Positions 8,101 through 13,543 of a DNA stretch of 13,543 nt are shown here, one piece after another. The DNA is from Pseudomonadota bacterium (lineage in GTDB: Bacteria; Pseudomonadota; Alphaproteobacteria; Rhodospirillales; Magnetospirillaceae). Position numbers and translations under genes: made by a program. The stretch covers positions 1 through 13,543 of the forward strand of contig JAEXAH010000001.1 in the NCBI GenBank assembly GCA_023458315.1, given 5' to 3'. Numbering within the stretch: the first letter of the stretch is position 1; each line of letters opens with the position of its first letter. The notes under the pieces are model-generated. The model did not search any database. It had not been told where the DNA came from and saw nothing but the letters and a program-made list of their open reading frames with translations.

Positions 8101-8970
8101 TACACCACCAGCCGCAACCTGCTGCCGTCGTCGCTGGCCCCGGCCAAGGGCGGCTACATCATCAATGCCGGTCCCGACTACAACACCGACGAAGTGGCGG
8201 GCAAGGAACAGTTGGATCAGGCCAAGTCCCGCTCGGCCGGTTCGTCCAGTGTCCGCGATTCCCTGCGCGGCATGTCCTCGGGCATGCGCGGCCTGCGCTT
8301 CGACCCGCTGCCCGGCGCCGAGAAGGAAGGCCAGTTGATCCGTCAGTCGGTGGCGGCCAAGGGCGCCGACAACGCCATCTACACCCGCCGCGACGCCCAG
8401 GAAAAGGTGCTGCGCGAACTGGCCGAGCCGCCGGAAATCCTGCACATCGCCACCCACGGCTTCTTCCTCAAGCCCGACGACACCCTGCGCAAGCGCCTGC
8501 TCAAGCTGCAACGCGGCGCCGACGTGCAATTGCCGCCGCCCGGCGACAATCCGCTGCTGCGCTCGGGTCTGGCCTTTGCCGGCATCAACGCCAACGCCCA
8601 GGTGCTGGGCGAGATCGACACCGACAATGACGGCGTGCTGACCGCGCTGGAGGTGCTGGCGCTGAACCTCAGCGGCACCAAGCTGGCCATTCTGTCGGCC
8701 TGCGAAACCGGTCTGGGCGAAATCCACGAGGGCGAGGGCGTTTACGGCCTGCGCCGCGCCTTCCAGGAGGCCGGGGCCAGCACCGTGGTGTCGTCGCTGT
8801 GGGAAGTCAGCGACGCCGGAACGCAAAAGCTGATGACCTCGCTGTATTCCCGTCTGTTGCAGGGCAAGAATCCCCATCTGGCCCTGCGTGAGGCCCAGAT
8901 GGAGATGCTGCGCATCGGTGAATGGAGTTCGCCCTACATCTGGTCGGCGTTCTTCATGGTCGACGGCTGA
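5152..8970 (+). CDS. Exported TPR-CHAT protein (caspase-like protease)
   Basis: A 1272-residue protein with a Sec signal peptide (NRTR, hydrophobic core, ...APALA cut near residue 27), predicted periplasmic. Residues ~177-800 carry about 13 TPRs of the kinesin-light-chain type: 42-residue units beginning LG..H..T, four at 177-344, two degenerate, then seven exactly in register at 424-717. A helical linker leads into a CHAT domain (~860-1272), a caspase/separase-like cysteine protease fold. H1102 (IATHGFF) and C1184 (LSACETGLG) form the expected dyad, and the C-terminal WEVSD and PYIWSAFF blocks are intact. A DxDxDG...E loop (D1156-E1167) lies between them. The start at 5152 was chosen for the signal peptide; AGGAAA 13 nt upstream and the 8-nt gap after the cyclase stop suggest translational coupling. 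Substrate unknown; a protein-scaffold rather than protease role cannot be excluded. Confidence 0.92.
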   Translation: MAFNRTRAFATAATLALCVALGAPALADDAGSAQAARGKQALAAGDNAAAYGAYLKAHKAAPSNRDYLHNAAALAAALGKTDEAASLFQSALTLAAKAGAKADAALYAAEIAKLREAPPAWAEQKQAQASALRDGQEGTVGLWDRMHKASLRAAAAGDLEKALKAGTQALTVARDNFGPDHMATIVSLSDLAQVQGNANQPAEAEANWAAALIAAGKALGDGHPETLKIRRAVADHYLARAEGERAEKELAGEAKAAAAALGERHGLTLSARSRLASAMIDNSRNAEALTLLGPVCKEYGTAYGEAHSATLSCLSLQARAARMAGNLAAAAAPMDKALAQAGRVLEEGTPAAAALYVEAAELRLAQGRLPEAQTLLENVLAKATDAAVQIRVKGVLVDVLDARGDYAPAETMAAELVEVQTKTLGAAHPNTVAALTSLASLYRKQGRLADAEKVFRDAYGRFETVLGPDHRSTIVAANNLGEILEKSGLYDEAEPFLRQASDGTRKVLGDSHPATMVSTNNLALLYEGQGDFEKAESLYTGAIAAAERTLGDRHPDTLAVVNNLAYLLMLKQDWAAAQPMFARVIDGWTQLYGADHANTLKARNSMARVLHRSGQLEAAEKAFDEVLAARRKVLGAGHMDVLRSQIDLASLYLTQNRPAEARDLLERTLAGAEKTLGAQHPYTFEALNGLAAARESIGDLDGALKVRRLTFERRNEFLARMLYVTGDNAREGYVRLFQPELAAYMDLLTRMDPDTAGRGLLEISLNRKGLLFKVASELAQIGRLSRDPAMARISDQLAEKRKKMASLTLSGPTEETKGRHLEVLAELQDQVNRLQGDLGRASARFRKSIRPVTADELAAAMPGDGALVDFLQFSAQGKTRLVAATLRKDDGKPVYGVVSYGDVAAIDAAILKYRQDIQNEDLDLDEVQDSGASAYKLIWKPLEPALNGRTNAYVVPDGALNILPFAALVDKGKYLIEKVDLHVYTTSRNLLPSSLAPAKGGYIINAGPDYNTDEVAGKEQLDQAKSRSAGSSSVRDSLRGMSSGMRGLRFDPLPGAEKEGQLIRQSVAAKGADNAIYTRRDAQEKVLRELAEPPEILHIATHGFFLKPDDTLRKRLLKLQRGADVQLPPPGDNPLLRSGLAFAGINANAQVLGEIDTDNDGVLTALEVLALNLSGTKLAILSACETGLGEIHEGEGVYGLRRAFQEAGASTVVSSLWEVSDAGTQKLMTSLYSRLLQGKNPHLALREAQMEMLRIGEWSSPYIWSAFFMVDG

Positions 8971-8974
8971 TAGC

Positions 8975-8987
8975 GGGGGATACCCCC
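8975..8987. terminator. Weak hairpin between convergent genes
   Basis: GGGGG-ATA-CCCCC lies 4 nt after the TPR-CHAT stop codon in the 54-bp gap before the convergent response-regulator gene. Nearby CCCGGC/GCCGGG (8985-8990 and 9010-9015) can form an overlapping alternative stem. Neither is followed by a U-run on either strand, so termination here is only plausible from the convergent layout. Confidence 0.3.
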
Positions 8988-9024
8988 GGCCGAGTCATTG
9001 GCCGAGGGAGCCGGGTTCCCCTTC

Positions 9025-9759
9025 TCAGCTTCGTACCGCCAGGGGCGCCGCGAAGGCGTAGCCCTGGCCGTAGGCGGCGCGGATCGGCGGCGTCTGGCCG
9101 GTGGAATCCTCGATCTTGCGGCGCAGGCGGCGGACGATGACGTCCAGGTTGCGGTTGCTGTTCTCGCCCTGGCCGTCCATGCGCTCCACCAGGATCGCCC
9201 GTTCGCACACCTTGCCGTCATATTCGGCCAGCGCCGCCAGGAAGGCCATTTCCTTGGTGGTCAATTGCACGCTGGTTCCGGCGGGGTCGGTCAGGGTCCA
9301 ACTCAGGCGGTCCAGGTGCCACCCCGTGGTTTCCGTCGCGGTGACGGCGGCGGGTTGGCAGGGGGATGTGGGCTGGGTCGCGGTTTCGGGCTCCAGGCGG
9401 CGCAGCACGCTGCGCAGGGTGGCGTCGATCTCGCGCAGGCTGGCATGCTTGACCAGAAAGGCGTCGGCGCCCTTGTCCAGCGTGTCCACCCGGTATTCCG
9501 GCGTGCCATAGGCGGTCAGCATGATGATGCCGGTGTTCAGGCCGCGCGTGGCGCGGATGCGCGCCACCAGATCGCGGCCGTCGCCGTCGGGCAGGCCGAT
9601 ATCGACGATGGCGGCGGCGAAGTCGTTGCCGACCAGCAATTCCTCGACCTCGCGGCAGGTTCCGGCGCCGACAGAGGCATAGCCCTTGAGCTGAAGGTAA
9701 GACACCAGATCGTTGCGCAGGTTCTGGTCGTCCTCGACCACCAGGATCTTCTGGGACAT
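9025..9759 (-). CDS. OmpR/PhoB-family response regulator
   Basis: A 244-residue cytoplasmic two-component regulator. The receiver domain (1-~120) has the acidic pair D10/D11, phospho-acceptor D53 (IVDIGLPDGDG), T82 and K104, the full set needed for phosphorylation. A short Pro/Thr-rich linker (~124-145) leads to a winged-helix DNA-binding domain (~148-240) with the typical LTTKEMAFLAAL start and the recognition-helix region RNLDVIVRRLRRKI. AAGGAAG a few nt upstream supports the start at 9759. It follows the histidine kinase by 17 nt on the same strand, so the two form an operon and a cognate pair. Targets are unknown; direct repeats upstream of the kinase gene suggest autoregulation. It ends convergently with the TPR-CHAT gene. 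Confidence 0.93.
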   Translation of the reverse strand: MSQKILVVEDDQNLRNDLVSYLQLKGYASVGAGTCREVEELLVGNDFAAAIVDIGLPDGDGRDLVARIRATRGLNTGIIMLTAYGTPEYRVDTLDKGADAFLVKHASLREIDATLRSVLRRLEPETATQPTSPCQPAAVTATETTGWHLDRLSWTLTDPAGTSVQLTTKEMAFLAALAEYDGKVCERAILVERMDGQGENSNRNLDVIVRRLRRKIEDSTGQTPPIRAAYGQGYAFAAPLAVRS

Positions 9760-9776
9760 GCTTCCTTTCCTCTTTC

Positions 9777-11123
9777 TCAGGTGATCCGCACCGACAGCGT
9801 CACCTCGGCGCCGCCATCGGGGGCATTACGCACCTCCAGGCGGCCGCCGTGACGGGCGGCGATGGTGTTGACGATGTGCAGGCCCAGGCCGGTGCCCTGT
9901 TGGGCCTTGGCGTTGTCGGCGCGGAAGAAACGCTCGCCGATCCGCCGTATCTGGTCGGGCGGAAAGCCGATGCCGTGGTCGCGCACCCGCAGCACGGCAT
10001 GCTCGCCCTGGCGGCAGAGCGACGCCTCGACCATGCGGTCGGGCGGCGAGTATTTCAGCGCGTTGTCCAGAACGTTGATGACGGCGGTGGACAGCATTTC
10101 GCGGTCGCCGCTGACCGGAATGGCCTGTGCCGGGCAATCCAGGCGCATGCGGTTCTGGCCGTGCCTTTCCGCCAGGATGGCGACCACGTCGGAAACGATG
10201 CCGGTCAGGTCCAGCACCTGATTCTGTGCGCCTTCCAGACTGGCGCGCTCGGCGGTCAGCAGGTTCTGGATCAGCGCGTCGACCCGGGTCACGGTGTTGC
10301 GCACCGTTTCCAGCCGGTTGGCCACCGGCTGCGGCGGGTCGGGCTGCAAGGTTTCGATCATCTCGACGGCACGGCCGATCACCGCCAGCGGGGTGCGCAA
10401 CTCATGCCCCAGGATATGCAGGAATTGCCGCAACTCGGCCTTGACCCGCCGCTCGGCGGCCAGGCTTTCGGCCTGCTTCTGCAAGTCGGTGGACAGATAG
10501 CTGCCGACGATGATCAGGATGCCATAGAAGAACAGGGTGTTGGTCAGCGTCACTTCCAGGAAGAAGATCGAACGGATGGGGTCCGAGAGTACGTAACGCT
10601 GGTCCGGATGGTACAGCGACAGCCCGGCGCGCCCCAGCAGGAACAGGACGTGCAGCACGATGCAGGCCAGCATGAAGTTGCGCGCCACCGGGGCCACCGA
10701 ATGCGAGCGCCGCACGACCAGCCCGGTGGCGGCGAAGGGCAGGGCCAACAGAATGGTCGCCACCACCACCCGCGCCTTGACCTGTTCGGGGGCCAGAACC
10801 TGGATGGTTTCCCAGAAGACCAGGGTGAACGCCGCCACCCCAAGCGGCAGCCACAGGCGCGGCCGCCAGCCGAAGAACGCCGCGATGCCCATGGCGATCA
10901 TGCTTTGCGCGGGCAGGGCCAGCACATTGTGCAGGGTGATCAGGTGGGGATTGTCGGCGCCGATGACGAACAGCGAAACCGTGGACAGCAGGTGGCCGCT
11001 GGCGATCATCCACAATCCGGGGATGCCGCGCTGCGTCTTGTAAAGCAGGAAAGCGATGAAGCAATTGGCCGTGGTGACGCACAGCATGAAGACAAGGGCG
11101 GTTGGGGTATCAAGGGTGATCAT
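9777..11123 (-). CDS. Seven-TM sensor histidine kinase
   Basis: A 448-residue inner-membrane kinase. Residues 1-208 contain seven hydrophobic segments (~8-27, 36-54, 62-83, 88-106, 117-136, 150-170, 184-208) with short loops and no large periplasmic domain, so the signal is likely membrane-borne, intramembrane or a small molecule. I do not recognise the sensor fold as a named family. A short helical linker leads to HisKA with H240 (ILGHELRTPL), then an HATPase domain with the N-box N350/N354 (NVLDNALKYSP), G1 (DHGIGFP, 382-388), F box (RFF, 399-401) and G2 (GTGLGL, 410-415). All catalytic boxes are intact. The Shine-Dalgarno is weak (GGA very close to the ATG). It is the first gene of the operon with the response regulator. 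Confidence 0.92.
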   Translation of the reverse strand: MITLDTPTALVFMLCVTTANCFIAFLLYKTQRGIPGLWMIASGHLLSTVSLFVIGADNPHLITLHNVLALPAQSMIAMGIAAFFGWRPRLWLPLGVAAFTLVFWETIQVLAPEQVKARVVVATILLALPFAATGLVVRRSHSVAPVARNFMLACIVLHVLFLLGRAGLSLYHPDQRYVLSDPIRSIFFLEVTLTNTLFFYGILIIVGSYLSTDLQKQAESLAAERRVKAELRQFLHILGHELRTPLAVIGRAVEMIETLQPDPPQPVANRLETVRNTVTRVDALIQNLLTAERASLEGAQNQVLDLTGIVSDVVAILAERHGQNRMRLDCPAQAIPVSGDREMLSTAVINVLDNALKYSPPDRMVEASLCRQGEHAVLRVRDHGIGFPPDQIRRIGERFFRADNAKAQQGTGLGLHIVNTIAARHGGRLEVRNAPDGGAEVTLSVRIT

Positions 11124-11338
11124 TTTCCAAGGAACCGCCGGAATATGAAGAAAGTATGTATCCGCATGAATGTAAGATTTCGTAAGAAAGTGATGAAATC
11201 ATACATTTCCATCGCTTCTTATTTATAATTTTCCCATCCGTCCCGTCGAGAGATTTTACATGTCTTTCAATTCGGGACCGCTCCGACGTTCATAACTCAA
11301 GGTTTTATTTTGAATGCGATCATTCCCGTGCGGTGGTG
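11124..11338. promoter_or_regulatory. AT-rich upstream region of the kinase-regulator operon
   Basis: This 215-bp gap is visibly AT-rich compared with the GC-rich genes around it. On the minus strand it carries two TCTTAC direct repeats (11187-11182 and 11177-11172) spaced 10 bp start to start, ending 9 bp before a possible -10 GATACAT (11162-11156). This is the layout of OmpR/PhoB class II activator sites. An AAGAAAGT pair (11148, 11184) and an inverted repeat GAAAT-N5-ATTTC (11195-11209) add to it. A terminator for the upstream Crp/Fnr gene is not evident. Confidence 0.4.
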
Positions 11339-11998
11339 TTACTCCCCGGCATGGGCCGCTTGCGCCAGTGCGTGGCGGTCCATCAGCATGATCCGGCCGC
11401 GACCGGTACTGATCCAGCCCTGGGCCGCCATGCGGCTGCTCAGGCGCGCCACCACTTCGCGGGTGGTGCCCATATGGGCGGCGATCTCCTGCTGGGTCAG
11501 GCGGACCACGCCCCGCCCCGACGCCCGCACCAGCAGGAAACCCGCCAGCCGTTGTTCCAGGGTGCAGGCGTGGACGTTGTCCAGTTCGGCCATCAGCCGG
11601 AACACCAGGGTCGACAGGGTGCGCACGGTCAGGTCCTGGATGGTCGGCTCGCTGGCGAACAGGGCGCGATAGACGCGGCCGGGGATCACCGCCACCGTGC
11701 TGGGCTGATCGGTGGCGACCCAGGCGGGATACAGCAGGTCGTTGAACAGGCTGTTGAGGGCCAGGACGCAGGTTTCGCCGGGTTCGATCTGGTACAGCGT
11801 CGCCTCCTTGCCGCCGGGCAGCAGCGAGAACACCCGCAAGCGGCCGTCCAGCACGAAATAGGCGCCGGACACGTCCTGTCCCTTTTCGATGATGGTGCGG
11901 CGCCCGGCGAAGCTGTGGCGCTGGGTGCCGCCTTCCAGCAGGCGGCGGTTTTCGGCGGAGATGGCACGGAACGGGTCGAGCCCGGTGATGTCGATCAT
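11339..11998 (-). CDS. Crp/Fnr-family transcriptional regulator
   Basis: A 219-residue cytoplasmic regulator with an N-terminal cNMP-type beta-roll (~8-115), a dimerisation helix (~118-145) and a C-terminal winged helix whose recognition helix TTREVVARLSSRM (178-190) has the CRP-like R180-E181-x3-R185 pattern. The phosphate-binding cassette is not CRP-like: the position of the cAMP-contacting Arg-Ser reads Y90-P91. It also lacks the N-terminal Fe-S cysteines of FNR; the only cysteines are C77 and C145. cAMP binding is therefore unlikely and the effector is unknown. Its ATG overlaps the peroxidase stop codon by 4 bp (ATGA), with an AGGGGGGA site 6 nt upstream. It is co-transcribed with, and most likely controls, the peroxidase gene; the palindrome at 13387-13402 is a candidate operator. 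Confidence 0.9.
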   Translation of the reverse strand: MIDITGLDPFRAISAENRRLLEGGTQRHSFAGRRTIIEKGQDVSGAYFVLDGRLRVFSLLPGGKEATLYQIEPGETCVLALNSLFNDLLYPAWVATDQPSTVAVIPGRVYRALFASEPTIQDLTVRTLSTLVFRLMAELDNVHACTLEQRLAGFLLVRASGRGVVRLTQQEIAAHMGTTREVVARLSSRMAAQGWISTGRGRIMLMDRHALAQAAHAGE

Positions 11999-13326
11999 TG
12001 GCGGTCCCCCCTGGGGCGGTTCCCCCTGGCGATCAGAGTGTCACTGCTGAGAGCGCGAAGGAAGTCCGCCATGTCGTCGATGTCGCGCGGCGTGAGGACC
12101 AGGCGTTCGGGGGCGGCGAAGCGGCGGCGCTCGGCCAGCCAGCGCGGCGCCCGCGCTGCCCGGTCGTCATCGGCGATGACCGCGTTCAACTGCGATGTCG
12201 CCATGATGCGCACCGCCTCGCGCAGGTCGTCGACCGCGCCGTTGTGGAAATAGGGGGCGGTCAGGGCGACGTTGCGCAGCGACGGGATGCGCCAGATTCC
12301 GCGTTGCCCTGCCGGGGCGCGGCCGCTGTCGGCGGTCAGGCCATAGGGGCGCGCCACCGCCGAGCGGTCGGCGAACAGCGGGGCATAGGGATTTTTCGGC
12401 CCGACCAGCGAGGCTCCGCTGAAAATGGGGCCGGAATGGCACATGACGCAGCCCGACGACTGGAACAGCCACATGCCGCGCTGTTGGGCGGCGGTCAGCG
12501 CGGTGTCGTCACCGGCGACGAAGCGGTCATAGGCGGTGTCGGTGGCGACCAGTGTCCGTTCATAGGCGGCGATGGCCTGGGCGGCCCGCTGCGCGGTGAT
12601 GGTGGCGCCATCGCCGAACGCCTGGACGAACAGCGGGGCATAGGCGGGGTTTTCGGCGATTCGCTGCTCGATGGCGGCCAGGGACGGCATGCCCATCTCG
12701 TCGGGGTTGAGCGGCGGCCCCAGCGCCTGTTCCTCCAGCGACCCGGCGCGGCCATCCCAGAACAGCCGCGCCTGATAGGCGGCGTTCCATACCGTCGGCG
12801 CGTTGCGGGCGCCGGGAATGCCGGTAACGCCGATGGCGGTGGCCCGGCCGTCGGTGCCGACGCCGTCGTGCACGTCGTGGCAGGTGGCGCACGATACCGT
12901 GCGGTCGCTGGACAAGGCGGTATCGTGGAACAGCTTTTCGCCCAGCACCGCCTTGGCGGCGGTGGTGGGATTGTCGGGCGGCGCCGGGACCGCCAGCGGC
13001 AGCCCCTTCCATTCATAGGGGGGCGGTTCTGGGCGGGGCAGGGGCGTCAGGTCGCGCTCGCCGCCTTGCCCGACCGAGGCGATCAGCGGCGCGATGGTCT
13101 GGCCGGGAAAGCTGGACAGGGTCAGGATGATCACCACCTTGATGGTGAAGGCGATCACCCCCAGCCCCAGCGCCGCCCCCAACAGCACGCGCCCGCCGGT
13201 GCTCAGGGCCAGCGGCCGCAATCCGGCGGGCGCCAGGTCGCCGCGTACCAGCAGCACCAGGGCGGCAGTGGCGAACAGGATGGCGCCGCTGCCGGCGATC
13301 AGCAGGGATGACAGATCGGCATTCAT
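11995..13326 (-). CDS. Membrane-anchored dihaem cytochrome c peroxidase (CcpA/MauG family)
   Basis: A 443-residue protein with two N-terminal TM helices (~6-27 and ~47-70) separated by a basic loop, which by the positive-inside rule leaves the catalytic part in the periplasm. Two c-haem motifs, C146-ATC-H150 and C293-VMC-H297, mark the N- and C-terminal cytochrome domains. The AV..M...QL block near M375 matches the Met ligand region of the C-terminal electron-transfer haem in classical peroxidases. In IGVTGIPGARNAPT, Val167 sits where classical enzymes have the distal His of the peroxidatic haem. The enzyme would reduce H2O2 to water using cytochrome c or quinol-derived electrons. The start at 13326 was chosen for its GGGGGGAG site ~6 nt upstream; the frame stays open to 13524 without a good site. 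It overlaps the downstream Crp/Fnr gene by 4 bp. Confidence 0.9.
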   Translation of the reverse strand: MNADLSSLLIAGSGAILFATAALVLLVRGDLAPAGLRPLALSTGGRVLLGAALGLGVIAFTIKVVIILTLSSFPGQTIAPLIASVGQGGERDLTPLPRPEPPPYEWKGLPLAVPAPPDNPTTAAKAVLGEKLFHDTALSSDRTVSCATCHDVHDGVGTDGRATAIGVTGIPGARNAPTVWNAAYQARLFWDGRAGSLEEQALGPPLNPDEMGMPSLAAIEQRIAENPAYAPLFVQAFGDGATITAQRAAQAIAAYERTLVATDTAYDRFVAGDDTALTAAQQRGMWLFQSSGCVMCHSGPIFSGASLVGPKNPYAPLFADRSAVARPYGLTADSGRAPAGQRGIWRIPSLRNVALTAPYFHNGAVDDLREAVRIMATSQLNAVIADDDRAARAPRWLAERRRFAAPERLVLTPRDIDDMADFLRALSSDTLIARGNRPRGDRQ

Positions 13327-13386
13327 GACGGCTCCCCCCTTGAAGCGCTCGATGGCTTCAGGGTGGGGCGGATGGCGCCGGGAATC

Positions 13387-13402
13387 TGTAGCCGAAGCTA
13401 CA
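13387..13402. promoter_or_regulatory. TGTAGC-N4-GCTACA palindrome, candidate Crp/Fnr operator
   Basis: A perfect 16-bp palindrome (TGTAGC CGAA GCTACA) is centred about 68 bp upstream of the peroxidase ATG. Its TGT-N10-ACA geometry equals that of the E. coli CRP site, and it also fits the GTA-N8-TAC of NtcA. Since the peroxidase operon encodes a Crp/Fnr protein with a CRP-like recognition helix, this is a plausible site for autogenous control. An RNA hairpin with a CGAA loop is an alternative. Confidence 0.5.
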
Positions 13403-13450
13403 CAGCGACAAATGAAGGTCAGATTCTTTTCGATTTGATGAAAAAGGCGG

Positions 13451-13479
13451 TTGACGGTTTTGGCGGTCCGGCCTATAAC
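13451..13479 (+). promoter_or_regulatory. Strong rightward sigma-70 promoter (probable stable-RNA promoter)
   Basis: TTGACG (13451-13456), a 17-bp spacer and TATAAC (13474-13479) match the consensus at 5 of 6 positions each. An AT-rich stretch just upstream (about 13421-13445) could act as an UP element, and the GC-rich discriminator CCGCGCC follows the -10. That combination is typical of rRNA promoters under stringent control. The transcript leaves the window at the right edge. Confidence 0.65.
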
Positions 13480-13484
13480 CCGCG

Positions 13485-13535
13485 CCTCGCCGCTGCGGTG
13501 GCGAGGGAAGAAGCGGAGGTTCAACTTTCTCCGCT
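13485..13535 (+). other. Structured leader at the right edge
   Basis: Two stems follow the promoter: CCTCGCC/GGCGAGG (13485-13491 and 13500-13506, extendable by a wobble pair and one further pair) and AGCGGAG/CTCCGCT (13512-13518 and 13529-13535, 10-nt loop). The window then ends in GGTTGCTT, which could be the beginning of a boxA-like antitermination element. No start codon with a ribosome-binding site is seen before the edge, which fits a non-coding leader such as that of an rrn operon. Confidence 0.45.
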
Positions 13536-13543
13536 GGTTGCTT

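Noticed and set aside
5122..8877. 1251-residue minus-strand open frame
   Set aside because: It mirrors the TPR-CHAT gene. Its length comes from codon bias on the real strand, and its Gln/Gly/His-rich product shows no domain.
11224..11229. Perfect plus-strand TATAAT
   Set aside because: No -35 element lies 16-18 bp upstream, and the transcript would run antisense into the Crp/Fnr gene; it is probably chance in AT-rich DNA.
11312..11325. GAATG-N4-CATTC as terminator of the Crp/Fnr gene
   Set aside because: The stem is only 5 bp and is followed on the minus strand by A-rich rather than U-rich sequence.
3086..11998. Direct link in which cAMP from the CHASE2 cyclase activates the Crp/Fnr protein in the window
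   Set aside because: The regulator has Tyr-Pro where CRP has the cAMP-phosphate-binding Arg-Ser, and it is co-transcribed with a peroxidase rather than the cyclase.

Overview
The window reads as a GC-rich alphaproteobacterial chromosome segment, probably from a Rhodospirillales / Magnetospirillum-like organism. This assignment is inferred from base composition, strong GC-ending codon bias, a palindromic intergenic repeat of a kind common in alphaproteobacteria, and the mix of signalling families. No 16S or other marker gene lies inside the window. Seven protein-coding genes are supported, plus an extra-window promoter at the right edge.

Left (1-2073): a minus-strand CorA-family divalent-cation transporter (151-1482) has an MgtE-N-like extension and a GMS instead of GMN pore signature. 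Downstream of it is the palindromic repeat (57-79). Upstream is about 590 bp with no gene but several inverted repeats and, at its right end, a promoter facing right.

Centre (2074-8970, plus strand): a three-gene cluster. It encodes an exported FecR-fold protein, a CHASE2-sensor class IIIb adenylate cyclase, and an exported 1272-residue protein with about 13 kinesin-light-chain-type TPRs and a C-terminal CHAT (caspase-like) domain that keeps its His/Cys dyad. A strong hairpin separates the first two genes; the last two are only 8 nt apart. All sensory and protease parts are predicted periplasmic and only the cyclase domain is cytoplasmic. A plausible reading is an envelope-surveillance device that converts a periplasmic event into cAMP. 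This is the best candidate here for an undescribed system. A canonical EF-hand-like loop lies between the catalytic His and Cys of the CHAT domain.

Right (9025-13543): two minus-strand transcription units. One is a 7-TM histidine kinase followed by an OmpR/PhoB-type response regulator; its AT-rich upstream region carries 10-bp-phased direct repeats suited to autoregulation. The other is a membrane-anchored dihaem cytochrome c peroxidase followed, with a 4-bp overlap, by a Crp/Fnr-family regulator. That regulator lacks the usual cAMP-contacting Arg-Ser, and a perfect TGT-N10-ACA palindrome lies upstream of the peroxidase gene. At the extreme right a near-consensus sigma-70 promoter with a structured leader fires rightward out of the window and resembles a stable-RNA (rrn-type) promoter.
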